Shown: piece after piece, positions 12,298 to 23,230 of the stretch | Layout: each line of letters opens with the position of its first letter | Position numbering within the stretch: the stretch's first letter is position 1 | Assembly: GCA_002007465.1 (NCBI GenBank) | Contig: LNAC01000031.1 | Coordinates: 1,053,325 to 1,117,324 of the forward strand | DNA from: Ailurus styani | Taxonomy: Eukaryota > Chordata > Mammalia > Carnivora > Ailuridae | DNA: 64,000 nucleotides | Direction of reading: 5' to 3' | Position numbers and translations under genes: made by a program | Notes under the pieces: generated by a model | What the model was told of the DNA's origin: nothing | Databases searched by the model: none | Seen by the model: the letters and a program-made list of their open reading frames with translations, nothing else

Positions 12298-12690
12298 GGT
12301 TAGTTTTCTCTTGCTGTGTACGACAGGATCATAAACACGGCTGCTTAAAACAATGCATATTTATTGTCTCGCAGTTGTCAGGTGCAGCTTTGCTGGGTCT
12401 TCTGGTCAGGGTTCAGGAAGCAGCAGTGAAGGTAGCAGCTGGGCTGCATTCCTTTCTGGAGGCCAGGATCCTCTTCTAGACTTTCAGGACTGTTGCTGGA
12501 ATAAAATTCTTAGCCTTTGAGAAACTAAGTTGTTGGTGGCTCTCAGCTGGAAGTTGTTCTAAGGGCTACTCGTGATTTCTTGCCACATGGCCCTCTCCGT
12601 CTGGAAACTTGGACAATAGGAAACTCACTTCTAGAAGCCCAGCAGGAGAATATCTCACTGTCTGCTAAGATGGAGTCTTAGGTAGTAGAA
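12298..12690 (-). mobile_element. Ancient LTR-like repeat, antisense (MaLR type suspected)
   Basis: It starts TTAGTTTTCTCTTGCTGTGT and continues GGCTGCTTAAAACAATGCAT, TTTATTGTCTCGCAG and CTTGCCACATGGCCCTCTCC. Read on the minus strand the start becomes an AATAAA...TTTTAAGC...AGAAAACTAA end, as in MaLR LTR 3' ends. The exact family is not certain. No internal retroviral genes are present. Confidence 0.5.
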
Positions 12691-12940
12691 TTTAATCAAG
12701 GACTCACTCTCCTATCCTGAATAGAAGCAAATGACAGGTAGTCTTTATAGCAAAGGAGAAAGTATTATAGAAGCCTGTGACACACCAAAGTTCATTTTTA
12801 ATTTCATCCTCTTCATAGAGTAAGGGATATATTTACTAAGTACATAGGAAGTTTTGACTCTTAGAAATGAATTATTTTACACACATAATACTGATGACTG
12901 TTGATTTCTACATCATTAGTGTGGTTACAGTTTTTGTAAA
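12691..12940. other. Unassigned sequence
   Basis: A short AT-rich stretch between an LTR-like repeat and a SINE. Nothing recognised. Confidence 0.4.
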
Positions 12941-13164
12941 TTTTCATTTCTCTTGGGGCACCTGGGTAGCTCAGTGGGTTAAAGCCTCTGCCTTCAGCTC
13001 AGGTCATGATCTCAGGGTCCTGGGATTGAGCCCCACATCAGGCTCCCTGCTCAGCAGGGAGCCTGCTTCCTCCTCTCTCTCTGCCTGCCTCTGCCTACTT
13101 GTAATCTCTCTCTCCTGTCAAAAAATAAATAAAATCTTTAAAAAAAATTTTTTCCTTTCTCTTG
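12941..13164 (+). mobile_element. Can-SINE, musteloid-type
   Basis: The body is about 12956-13149, with GGGGCACCTGGGTAGCTCAG, GGTCATGATCTCAGGGTCCT, CTGCCTACTTGTAATCTC and AATAAATAAAATCTTT plus an A tail. The 15-bp duplication TTTTCATTTCTCTTG (12941-12955) recurs with one mismatch at 13150-13164. Confidence 0.95.
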
Positions 13165-13634
13165 ATCCAGATAATTGTCAGCTTTCTTATAAGTTAATTG
13201 CTACTCCGTGACTATTCATAGTAGGGAAAAAACCCACAATTTTTTTTTCTACAGTGTTGAAAAATAAAGGAGGAAAGTTAATATAAAATATAGTTAAAGA
13301 TTGATGATGAACTTGTCAAAAATATTATACATGTTGTTCCATGGAGTATAAGTGTCAATAATAATTTATTTCCTTAAAAATAATGAATTTTCTTAAGTTT
13401 ATTGATCAGTCAATTTAAGTTTATTAAATTTGAATTTATGTTAAATATATTTGAATATTCCTTTTAAAGTAAGATTTGAAAATAACTGTAATGGTCTCTA
13501 AACAAGACAAAGAATCTACTTTTACCTTTATATTTTAAAAGGTGTAGCTTCATGAATAGTGGTTTAACTGCAAGATCAACATATGAGCAACATTTTATGT
13601 AGTTTTCTGTTGATCCCAAATTAGTTATGGTTGC
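13165..13634. other. Unassigned, very AT-rich sequence
   Basis: Runs of A and T dominate. No gene or named repeat could be supported. Confidence 0.4.
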
Positions 13635-14055
13635 TTGCTATGGACTGAAATTTTGTGTTTCCCCAAATTTATTTCATAGGTTGAAAGCCACTCCTCTGTG
13701 TGATGGTGTTTGGAAATAGGGTCTTTGGGAACTGTTTGGCTCCTGAAGACAAGTCCTCTTAAATGGGATTAGTGTCCTTAAAAAAGATGCCCTTTAGAGA
13801 ACCCTTACAACCTCTCCACCATGTGAGGTTATAATTAAAAGACCCAGATACTGAGAAAGTAGAGTCTCCACCATGTGAGGTTATAATTAAAAGACCCAGA
13901 TACTGAGAAAGTAGAGTCTCACCATACATAGAATCTGCCCCTGTATCATCTTGCACTTTCCAGCCTCCAAACTTTAAGGATTAAATATTGGTTGTCTTTA
14001 AGCCACCCATTCTTTGGTATTTTTGTTTTAGCAGCCCAAATGGACTCAGACATTG
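13635..14055 (+). mobile_element. MLT1-like LTR (ERVL-MaLR), solo
   Basis: The order of landmarks fits the MaLR LTR on the + strand: TGCTATGGACTGAAATTTTG, GTGTGATGGTGTTTGGA, GGGATTAGTGTCC, CTCTCCACCATGTGAGG, CTTTCCAGCCTCCAAACTTT, TTTAAGCCACCCATTCTTTG and a terminal GCAGCCCAAATGGACTCAGA. It is a solo LTR without internal genes. It contains a recent tandem duplication (separate entry). Confidence 0.8.
13813..13916. repeat. Perfect 52-bp tandem duplication inside the LTR
   Basis: Positions 13813-13864 and 13865-13916 are identical base for base, each starting TCTCCACCATGTGAGG and ending CTGAGAAAGTAGAG. TCTC follows again at 13917. The host LTR is old and diverged, so two identical halves mean a much later local duplication. 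Confidence 0.95.
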
Positions 14056-14273
14056 TTTAAAACCATTTGATGTATATTAATTCATGAGCAAATATATGGT
14101 AGTTCTCTGAGAAAGTATAGTAACTGCACATAGATCCTCTCATCAGAAAGGAGGACACCACGAATTGTTACATAGTTGCACTGACTGATTCATTTTATGT
14201 GAGGTAAGGCACAGTCTCTCTTCAGGAAGCTCACAGAAAACAATGTGGGGGTATTTCTTTGATAAAGAAGATT

Positions 14274-14521
14274 TAAAGTGACAGTTACAAGGGTGCCTGG
14301 GTGGTTCAGTGGGTTAAAGCCTCTGCCTTTGGCTCAGGTCATGATCTCAGGGTCCTGGGATCAAGCCCTGCATCTGGCATTGGGCTCCCTGCTCAGCAGG
14401 GAGTCTGCTTCCTCCTCTCTGCCTTCCTCTCTGCTTACTTGTGATCTCTCTCTCTCTCTGTCAAATAAATAAATAAATAAATCTTTAAAAAAATAAATAA
14501 GAAATAAAGTGACAGTTACAA
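14274..14521 (+). mobile_element. Can-SINE, musteloid-type, with 17-bp target-site duplication
   Basis: The body is about 14291-14504, with GGGTGCCTGGGTGGTTCAG, GGTCATGATCTCAGGGTCCT, CTTACTTGTGATCTCTCTC and AAATAAATAAATAAATCTTT. The 17-bp duplication TAAAGTGACAGTTACAA is perfect at 14274-14290 and 14505-14521. It faces an antisense SINE 67 bp downstream. Confidence 0.95.
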
Positions 14522-14558
14522 ATAAGGTGCATGAGAATTATTCCTCCTGACTGATTTT

Positions 14559-14779
14559 GTCCTTTACTTTTTTTTTTTTTTTAGATTTTATTTATTTGAG
14601 AGAGAGTGAGCGAGAAAGAGCAAGCCTGAGGTGGGGGGAGGGGCAGAGGGAGAGGAAGAAGCAGATTCCCCTCTGAGCTCAACCAACTGAGGCTCTATCA
14701 TGGGACAGGGAACATGACCTGAGCCAAAGGCAGCCACTTAACCCAGGGAGCTGCCCAGGCACCACTGTTCTTTACTTTT
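14559..14779 (-). mobile_element. Can-SINE, antisense, older subfamily
   Basis: The body is about 14572-14766: a T-run, AGATTTTATTTATTTGAGAG, a purine-rich body and a degraded head ending GCTGCCCAGGCACCA. GTCCTTTACTTTT at 14559-14571 recurs as GTTCTTTACTTTT at 14767-14779. It forms an inverted pair with the preceding SINE. Confidence 0.9.
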
Positions 14780-15803
14780 CTAACAAAGTATGCACTTTTC
14801 AAACTGTAGGTTTATCTTAATAATACATAGTGACTCTAAATTCCTGTTCCACAGGTTAGTTGTTGTCAAACAAAAATATATAGTTGCAAAGCATTCTCAA
14901 CCCACTCAGAATACAATCTGATATGCCTTTGGAAAACAGGTAAATTCTGACATTAGAGACATCGTTGAAATCCTCCAACCACCCATAAGCAGCACATAGT
15001 AACTGTAGACAACGTGTAGAGAAAATAACTTTTAAAATATTTAAAGTGACAAGTGACACTGATAAGGAGGAAAAGAAATAAAAATATTTCTGATTTATGT
15101 TTCTTGTAAAGGCTCTGGGTAATATGGTATAGAATGTGATGAAAGCCTGTAGTGAGTTATTTAGATTCATATAATTTTTATTTAATCTTCAGAATATTTT
15201 TGAATCAGAAATGAAATTTTTGTTATAGCATTATACTTTATCATGTTTCCCATGAAAGTAAATTATTATAAATTCTATTACAGTTGAATTATTCAAAATT
15301 GAGTAGCATTCTTATACTCACTTGATATATCCTTAGACTCAATGAGTCTAAGAATAAGAAAAAAAATTCTAATTGTTAGGCATTTTATAAATATATATAA
15401 TTCCTTTTTTATTTTGTGTTCTTTATCCAAGTACATATGCTATTGTTTTGTATGTAAAAATTTAAAAAATTAATAACATTAAAATCATTTTATGCATTAT
15501 AAGAAGAAGTTATAAACTAATAAGCAAGAATAAATAGTTTTATTGACATATGGGGAAAAATTGCTTTAAAATCTTGGAACACTGAAAAAATAAAATTAAA
15601 TATATGTTTTAAAAAATTATTAAAATTATATTTCCATTGGGGGGAAAGATACTGTCTCAAACATTATTTGACAATTATAAGTAGTTTGTATTTTAAAATT
15701 TGACTATAAATTTGACTACAAATTCTTTCTCCTACAACTTTAAGAAGTCAAGGGCTTTCCAAAGGAATATTCTAACGATTGTGCTATTGGTTCTTAAATA
15801 ACA
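14780..15803. other. Unassigned AT-rich sequence
   Basis: No gene recognised. A 104-residue antisense open frame at 14856-15170 has no visible domain, signal or codon pattern and is treated as chance. Confidence 0.4.
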
Positions 15804-16015
15804 CAAGATTTGTTTGTTTGTTGGTTTTAAAGATTTTATTTATTTGAGAGAGAGAGAGAGAGAGCATGAGAGAGGAGAAGGTTAGAGGGAGAAGCAGACT
15901 CCCCATGGAGCTGGGAGCCAGATGTGGGACACAATCCCGAGACTCCAGGATCATGACCCGAGCCAAAGGCAGTTATTTAACCTACTGAGCCACCCAGGCA
16001 CCCCAAGATTTATTT
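15804..16015 (-). mobile_element. Can-SINE, antisense, older subfamily
   Basis: The body is about 15812-16003, with AAAGATTTTATTTATTTGAG, a GA-run and a head ending GCCACCCAGGCACCCC. CAAGATTTGTTT at 15804-15815 recurs as CAAGATTTATTT at 16004-16015, so the duplication may be 8-12 bp. Confidence 0.9.
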
Positions 16016-16680
16016 TTTTACTCCTTTCATGGTTACCTGAACTCTAGGTAAAGGAAAATAGCCTTGTTTTGCCAAAAATATTAGTGTTGGTTTCCCCGCC
16101 TCCAACAATCAGTAGATGGTTACATTGGTGTAATTAACTGATAGGTTTAAAAATAATTTTAATCATTACATTCATTAGAATACTCTCACATAATTTAGAC
16201 TCCATATGGAGAGTACATGAGCCTCATATTTTCCTGAATGGATTGTTCAGAGTGAACTTGGAGGCAGGTGGGATATTTGAATGTGTACCAAAGAAAAGTT
16301 AAAAGTCTCCTGTGTGGTAGTAATGTGAGCCTTCTACAAAACTACAGTAGTAAAAAAACAGTAGATAACTGTAAACAATAAAGTATATAAAGCAAAATAA
16401 CTACTGAGGATTGTGAAGAATAAATATAAACACAAAAATAGTGGAAGCAGTTGGAAACTCAGAGAAGTTACTAGCATAGGGGTGAATTCCTCATTGTTTC
16501 ACTTATGTTGCAAGTAGCTGCAATGTGATTCCATGGGCTACTGAAAATCTGAGAGAAATCTGCCAATTTTCTGGATAGAGAAACCGAATAGAAGAGTATG
16601 GGCAACCACATTTGACTGCCTAAGATCCAAGGAAGCCCCAGAAGGGGGGGAGCCAGAGAAGGGGATCTGATTTTTTTTTT
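16016..16680. other. Unassigned sequence
   Basis: No gene or confident repeat. The last 100-200 bp could belong to the LTR-like sequence that follows. Confidence 0.4.
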
Positions 16681-16689
16681 AACAGTCCT

Positions 16690-16905
16690 ATATATTTCCC
16701 TGCCTCAGCTCCCTATATCCTGACAGTTGGAAAATGAAACATGAGACAACTTCTAAATAGAAAACAGTCCAGCAAAGGGGTGCATTTCTAGAGGCCAGCA
16801 CCTCGATGTTAACATTGTCCTCTAGAACTGTGAGAGAATAAATTTCTATTGCTTTAAGCCACTGAGTTTGCAGCAATTTGTTACTGCAACCACTAAGAAT
16901 GAATA
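16690..16905 (+). mobile_element. LTR 3' end fragment, MaLR-like
   Basis: The end reads TCTAGAACTGTGAGAGAATA, then ATTTCTATTGCTTTAAGCCA and CTGAGTTTGCAGCAATTTGT, which is the typical 3' terminal wording of MaLR-type LTRs. The 5' part is too diverged to delimit. Confidence 0.6.
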
Positions 16906-17065
16906 TACTCCATTTTTGGACCGAATATCACCTGTAAAGCTAGTATTCTGCATCACTTGAGATTATGTAAAACTTTTCATGTTTAACAGATTTCATTGAA
17001 ATATTAGAAGATGATAAAACAATGACAATACCATTTACAAACATACATAATTTTATACTCTTCAG

Positions 17066-17273
17066 AAAGTCTAAGGGTAGGTCGCCTGGGTGGCTCAGGT
17101 CGTGATCCTCAGGGTCCTGGGATCAACCCTCACATCAGGCTCTCTGCTCAGCAGGAAGCCTGCTTGCTCCTCTCTCTCTCTCTCTCTCTCTGCCTGCCTC
17201 TCTGCCTACTTGTAATCTCTCTCTGTCAAATAAATAAATAAATAAAATCTTTAAAAAATAAAAGTCTAAGGGT
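17066..17273 (+). mobile_element. Can-SINE, musteloid-type, with deleted head segment
   Basis: The body is about 17079-17260. The head jumps from GGTGGCTCAG straight to GTCGTGATCC, so about 28 bp normally found between two GGCTCAG copies are gone. The remainder is normal, with CTGCCTACTTGTAATCTC and an AATAAATAAAATCTTT tail. A perfect duplication AAAGTCTAAGGGT flanks it at 17066-17078 and 17261-17273. Confidence 0.95.
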
Positions 17274-19265
17274 CAGAAGTATAAATAGAAGATTGGTATC
17301 TTTAAAAGTAATTGACTGCCTACTTTTCCAAGTTTTTGGAGGTATTTAAAAAGATAATAAATTTTAAAGATAGAAGATGTTATCTATGAAAATAAAAAGG
17401 GGCCAATAGTCAGAAATTAAAATTTGCATTTTAGTGAACATCCTTCTAGGTCTTTTCCCTATAAAATAAGTTTATGTAAACTAGATATAAAATGCTGTTT
17501 TGCAACCATATATGATGGGAATTCTTTCCATTTAGGCTATGGGTATTTCATATCAATTAATACAGATGTATGTCATTTTTTTCCTTTTTCAATCACCATC
17601 TTTGGTATGGGTATGCATAATTTATTTTACCAATGTGTGACTGATTTGTTTTTGGATCTTTTCCAAGATTCTGCTCTAAAGCAATGCTGCAGAGTGCATC
17701 TTTACATATAAAATATTTAGGCTCCAAATTTTTACCTGTAGTGGAAGAAAATATGCAGACCAGTCCAAGCAACAGGAAACTCATAGGCAAATAGGTTGAG
17801 ATGTTAGAAATTACTTGTGCCTGGTCAGAAGGAGTCTTCGTGTTCTGGCAGATGATAATGATACTAAAAAAGTAAATGCATGTAAGTTACTCTGCAGGCA
17901 CTATGAGTATGTGAGGAATGAAATTATAGAAAAAGACTGAAATTTCCTTTAAAATGGCATTTTAGAAAGCAGGGACCTTGTATTTTGTTAGTGAGAGGAA
18001 GTTGTTAATCTTTTAAAAAAGTATATTATTTTGTTGTTTCATTATGGGCTAGTGGAGGCGGAGCCTAGCATTGCCCACAAATCTGGAGCAAGTATGTGGA
18101 GTTTGGTACAGAATGGCAGTTAGGCCAAGCAGAGTGATGCTTCTGGTGGGATTGCCAGTTGGAAGTTGTTCTTACAGATGGAGTCATTGCAGTCTGGAAG
18201 TAGTAACTAAATACTGGATCCCCTGGACTTGCTCTCTATTTACTTTTTTAATTCTTATCCTAAAGTCTTTCTGTTTGTACTTGCCTAAGAAATTTCCTCT
18301 TTTGCTCTTTTTTATTTTTATTTTTTTGCCTTTCTCTTCCATGGATTGATTTTCCAAAAGCTTCTGTTAGGTTTAACATATTCACCTTTTTGCTTTTTGT
18401 AAAAATTGATAAAGCAAGAGCTTTGAATATTCAGTTTTGTTTTCCAGTATAAGAAGTCCATTCTGTAGCTTTAAAACACACCACATTTTTAGGAAGTTAT
18501 TGATTAGTAAGTGATTGATATGTAGTTCATATGGTAGAAAATCCAAACATGGTGAGCTTAACTTCCTCCTCTGGTTCAGGAGTTGAATTCTCTACTTGAA
18601 AAGCCAAGTGATTGAAATTCAATATAATATTCTAGTTCTAATTCAAGAACCATGGTTGAAGAGTGATGGAGAAAAAATGAAGAAAGAGAAAACTGACATT
18701 TTTTTTCTGATTCCCCAAAGGTATTTTATAAACCTACCAGCTACAGATAATTTAAAATTTAATATTTCTGACTATAGATTTAAAAATGTAATTACTTGTT
18801 TTTCTCTGTTCTTCCTAAGAATTGTTTTGGCAATCCACATTTTCTTCGATACTACAAGTTTTGCATTAACCTTTAGGGCAACAGAATGGAATTGTTACAG
18901 GTTTTGTAATTAGCTGTGGTTGTAAAAGTCAGACATTCAGACAGCAGAACTCACTGTCAGAGTGAACATCTGATGAAAGTACCAAAGTACTTGGAGAATA
19001 AATCTGTTGCTGTAGCAACCAGTTCTTATTCTCTACCAAAGGGAAAAAACAAACAGAAAACAAGTGAAATGGCTCAAGTTTCAATTTAAAAAGATAGCTA
19101 TTCCATGTGGAATTATGGATAAAATGTTTAAATTCAACATTTTAACCAATAATAAGTGACAGCAACTGTTACACTTTTATATCAATCCATCAGAAAATGA
19201 CTTCTAAGCCTCTGAAAGTATAAATTTGGGGGCAAAAGAAATTTGCTTAATTTTGACAATTAGCT
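17274..19265. other. Unassigned 2-kb sequence
   Basis: No gene or named repeat. Open frames such as 18596-18913 (105 residues, not ATG-dependent) lack any recognisable motif. 18050-18240 is slightly GC-richer than its neighbours. Confidence 0.4.
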
Positions 19266-19338
19266 TATTTTGTTTTAATTTTTTTTTAAGATTTTATTTA
19301 TTTGAAACACAGAAAGAGATCACAAGTAGGCAGAGAGG

Positions 19339-19374
<36 letters not shown>

Positions 19375-19505
19375 GAAGCAGGCTCCCTGCTGAGCAGAGA
19401 GCCCGATGCAGGCCTCGATCCAAGGACCCTGAGATCATGACCTGAGCCGAAGGCAGAGGCTTTAACCCACTGAGCCACCCAGGCACCCTATTTTGTTTTA
19501 ATTTT
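19266..19505 (-). mobile_element. Can-SINE, antisense, musteloid-type
   Basis: The body is 19283-19488, with AAGATTTTATTTATTTGAAA, CACAAGTAGGCAGAGAGGAA, an expanded GA-run (about 19346-19371) and a head ending CACCCAGGCACCC. A perfect 17-bp duplication TATTTTGTTTTAATTTT lies at 19266-19282 and 19489-19505. Confidence 0.95.
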
Positions 19506-20809
19506 AAAATGCATTGAAAAATCTTCTGAAACCATTTTCCTCAGAGAATATCTCTTGCTTTCCTGGAGGTCCAGAAACAATCTCCACTGATAAAGTAGGT
19601 TGATCTATTTTCTTCTATATCAAAAGGCATTTCATGAGCACCTTCTTGAGAAGCAGAGCGAAAGGGAACTTTCTTGGGTTACAGAGAAGTTTCCTGGCTT
19701 CCAGTAACCCAGTAAGCCTAAGGAAGAGAACATACAAACAAATAAAATACACTGAAAAAGCAGAAAAGAAATGTCATACCAATCGGAGAGAGTAAAATCA
19801 GCTTTATGTCAAAGTACGTTTTAGAGCAGAGGACCTAAAAATCACTTTCTTGGAATGAAGTGACAGGGGAACCGCTGTGTAAAAAATCTTTCTTCAGGCA
19901 AGACTGGTTTGGAGGTAGCTGGTGTCTCTCTTCTGATTAAAGTAGGAAATGTCCAGAATGATAAGAAATGTTAGGATATGTCTGATGAAAAAGTTAATGG
20001 CACAGTGGAAGGAGAAAATAGGTGTTTCTAAGCATATTATCTGGTTTTGCAGAGGGCTTGAAGGTGAGAACAGAAAAATTACCTAGATGGATATTTGAAC
20101 AAGGATGTTTGCTGGTAGTTGAGAGGCCGGAGAAGAGGGGAGAGATCATAGCAGCCAGTCAGTGGAAAGCTCCCCAGTGAACAATTGTGAAACTCTCAAA
20201 GAACCTTATTTTCTTTAGAAAATTAGCCATCTTTTCTAATTTTCCAAGTATCTTAGTAGAATCTGTGTTATTGCTGGCTCTTTGTAGCACTGTTAATCTG
20301 AAATTGGTTTGAAAATTCACAGATCATAGAAAAATGACTCTTAAGTGGCTGTGGCAGAATTTAATAGAAGGAAAAAGTCATAATGTAACAATTCCCACAG
20401 TGTGATTATAGTAGCTGTTAGCATTGTGTCAGTATCCTTTAGCTAGGTATACCTATCAGAATAACATTTAATTTTTTGTATCATAATACACTTTTTTGTG
20501 CAGCTTCATAACTTACGAAAATAGGAAACTGTACTACTTAGTTACAAGGAAAAACATTTAAGTGAATATTTCAAATGTTGGTGTCTACTTAGATTTGTTT
20601 AATGCACATGCATGTTCTCTGTGAGGGTGATTGTAAGCCCTCTGGGCATCAGCCTGTTTATGTCAAAACATACCTACTTTCTTTTATGATTGGAATTCAG
20701 TTAGAACTGGAGTTCTTGTCTTTCCCCAGATATGTTTTCTGGAGTCTATGTAATCTTTGTGTTCATCCTGATGTATTGGAGTGAACATCAAGAAATGGCT
20801 CTGAACAAA
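19506..20809. other. Unassigned sequence
   Basis: No gene recognised. The purine-rich part at 19970-20180 could be another decayed L2 but the match is too weak to call. Confidence 0.4.
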
Positions 20810-20847
20810 ATGAGGAATTTTGTAAAGAAGAGTTTAATTAATTAATT

Positions 20848-20902
<55 letters not shown>

Positions 20903-21058
20903 TGCACTGGGAATGGGACAAGAGAACTCCATGCTGAGCACAGAACCTGACACAGGGCTACATCCCAGGACCCCGAGATCATGAACTGAGCCAAAATTAA
21001 GAGTCAGATGCTTAATCTACTGAGCCATCCAGGCGCCCCCCCAGATGAGGGAATTTTT
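20810..21058 (-). mobile_element. Can-SINE, antisense, older subfamily with expanded GA tract
   Basis: The body is about 20821-21044, with TTAATTAATTAATTAATTTG in place of the usual tail junction, a long GA-run, and a head ending GAGCCATCCAGGCGCCCCCC. ATGAGGAATTT at 20810-20820 recurs with an extra G from 21045. Confidence 0.9.
20853..20898. repeat. (GA)n microsatellite, about 23 units
   Basis: An uninterrupted GA tract of roughly 46 bp, grown from the purine-rich body of the surrounding antisense SINE. Its length makes it a likely polymorphic marker. Confidence 0.95.
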
Positions 21059-22100
21059 AAATCCTGGGATGAGTCCCAGTGCTGATTGTGTAAGGCTGCC
21101 TAACCCAGCCCTAAGACTGTATACATACACACACCAGAGGGGGGGAAAATCACTGAGTGGAAGAAGACAGAGTAAAACCATTGTATTTAGAGAGATAAAT
21201 CATTACAAACTGGTTTGCTAATCTCTTCTGATGATTCCTAGCACTCCTTAGGTGATTAAATGATTTGGACAATTTGAGGTATTTGAAGTAATGATTCAGT
21301 GTGGAAATGCATGTAGCTCACATGAGCTTTTCTGAAAATACCCTTATTTGAGTTCACAAAAATCAGTAAACGCTCCTAAGTTTCCGTCAAAGTATTGGTC
21401 CGTGGATTCTGTATTTGCACAGTTAGTCTAGAAAAGCTATAACTACTAAGCAAGGTCTTGCTCAACTTTTAAAAACATGACATAAAAATTCACATGTATA
21501 TACATTTTGTATATTAAATTTGATAATAACTGGTTGATAGCTTTCACAGTATTTTGTCCTAGGGCTAATTGTAGGGTCATCTAATAACTGAAAAATGCTG
21601 TTCCATATATTTTCTTTATTTTTATGTTGTTTAATGTGAGAGGGTAAATAGGGTTGCTGTTAGTCCATTCAGCAGCAGAAGTTGTATTACCAAGTTCATA
21701 GTGCTGGACTCTAAATAGTCCCAGATTTATATCTTTAGACTTGATTACATATACACCTGTGTCGCATTTTCTTTAATAGGCTCCAGTGGAACTTTCAGGC
21801 TACTGGTAGTGTGAATTCTTTTTCAGTTCTACCAACCAACAAAAAGTAAATGAAAAATTGAGAATTGATAGGCATGGTATAGTGGCTCTTTTAAGGTCTT
21901 GCAAGGGAGAAAAATAACATGCATTTTAACATTAGTCAGTATCGTTCACAGACTGGATTTTTAAACTCTTCTGAGTTTTGTAAATCTCCTGAGCTTGAAA
22001 AATAAGGCTTAAAACTTTGCCTGATCAAGAATTCTTGTATTATTAAATGACTTTCATTTTGTTTTCTGGCTTGCACCCAAAGACATTTTAAAATAAGAAA
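21059..22100. other. Unassigned sequence
   Basis: No gene or named repeat could be supported in this 1-kb interval. Confidence 0.4.
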
Positions 22101-22319
22101 AAAATTTAGGGCGCCTGGGTGGCTCAGTGGGTTAAAGCCGCTGCCTTCGGCTCAGGTCATGATCCCAGGGTCCTGGGATTGAGGCCCGCATCGGGCTCTC
22201 TGCTCAGCGGGGAGCCTGCTTCCTCTTCTCTCCTCTCTCTCTGCCTGCCTCTCTGCCTACTTGTAATCTCTCTCTGTGTGTCAAATGAATAGATGAAATC
22301 TTAAAAAAAAAAAATTTAA
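22101..22319 (+). mobile_element. Can-SINE, musteloid-type
   Basis: The body is about 22109-22310, with GGGCGCCTGGGTGGCTCAGT, GCCGCTGCCTTCGGCTCAGG and CTGCCTACTTGTAATCTC, then a slightly altered GAATAGATGAAATCTT end. It keeps several CpGs (for example CTTCGGC and CGCATCGGG), a sign of youth. The A-rich flanks give only a weak duplication (AAAATTTA). Confidence 0.95.
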
Positions 22320-22383
22320 ATGATGAATATGCATTTGAAAGAATTTAAAAAATATTCTTAAGTTATTGTGGTCAACTCCTTTT

Positions 22384-22889
22384 AAAACATGTATGTTATC
22401 TTTGAATAGAGATTACAAAACGAAATGAAAATTGATTTCTACTATGGCAACAGATGTATAGGTAAGGGAACAGATATCAAATTTATGTTTTTATTTTTCA
22501 AAATGAGTACCAGTGAATTTAACTATATGCAACGAGGTGATTTTAAGAGCTGTTAATAGAGAGATTTAGCAACTAAATTCCTAACATAAGAAGCCTGCAA
22601 CCCATAGTTTACTCAAAACAAAAACTATNTAAAAAATAAAAAATAAAACATGTATGTTATCTTTGAATAGAGATTACAAAACGAAATGAAAATTGATTTC
22701 TACTATGGCAACAGATGTATAGGTAAGGGAACAGATATCAAATTTATGTTTTTATTTTTCAAAATGAGTACCAGTGAATTTAACTATATGCAACGAGGTG
22801 ATTTTAAGAGCTGTTAATAGAGAGATTTAGCAACTAAATTCCTAACATAAGAAGCCTGCAACCCATAGTTTACTCAAAACAAAAACTAT
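22384..22889. repeat. Identical 245-bp direct duplication around an unresolved base (N at 22629)
   Basis: 22384-22628 and 22645-22889 are the same 245 bp, each beginning AAAACATGTATGTTATC and ending CAAAAACTAT. I saw no difference between them on reading through. Between them lie the N and 15 bases of A/T-rich text. This is the signature of an unmerged overlap between adjacent contigs, so the true genome probably has one copy. Confidence 0.95.
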
Positions 22890-23230
22890 TCAGTATACAC
22901 TTACTGAATGTCTACTGTGTGCAAGTCTCAAACAAGTAGAAAAATAATGTGAACCTTGGATGTTTCCATTAAGAAACAAAGGAGAACAGACTTTTCAGAT
23001 ACTATCATATTTAATTGATGTGTTAAGAAAGATGTGTTAATAACAACTGATGTGTTAAAGATGGAATGGAAAGAAAAAGTGAAGTGTATAGAAAAATGGT
23101 GATATAGTGAAGGGAGAAGGCCTTCAAATGATGTAGGAAAAAAGTAAAGTAGATTCTGGAATCAAGGGATTGTACAATTGGCTTTAAAAATAAAGTAAGA
23201 TTGAAGTGGACAAGCGAGGTACTTTAGTTG
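22890..23230 (-). mobile_element. L2 LINE relic, antisense
   Basis: It opens with ACTTACTGAATGTCTACTGT and GTGCAAG, the antisense L2 3' end, followed by purine-rich text (GTGATATAGTGAAGGGAGAA and similar) in the usual style. The right boundary is uncertain. Confidence 0.55.

Noticed and set aside
12867..13211. 114-residue open frame
   Set aside because: Most of it translates a Can-SINE. The recurring peptide wording (GTWVAQWVKA...) appears in every SINE-derived frame.
12298..14055. Endogenous retrovirus with internal genes between two LTRs
   Set aside because: The two LTR-like pieces are in opposite orientation and differ in sequence, and no gag, pol or env-like text lies between them. They are separate solo remnants.
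19970..20180. Further L2 relic
   Set aside because: The text is only loosely reminiscent of antisense L2 and the order of landmarks could not be confirmed.
20853..20898. CRISPR-like or satellite array
   Set aside because: It is a pure dinucleotide tract in a SINE, with no spacers.
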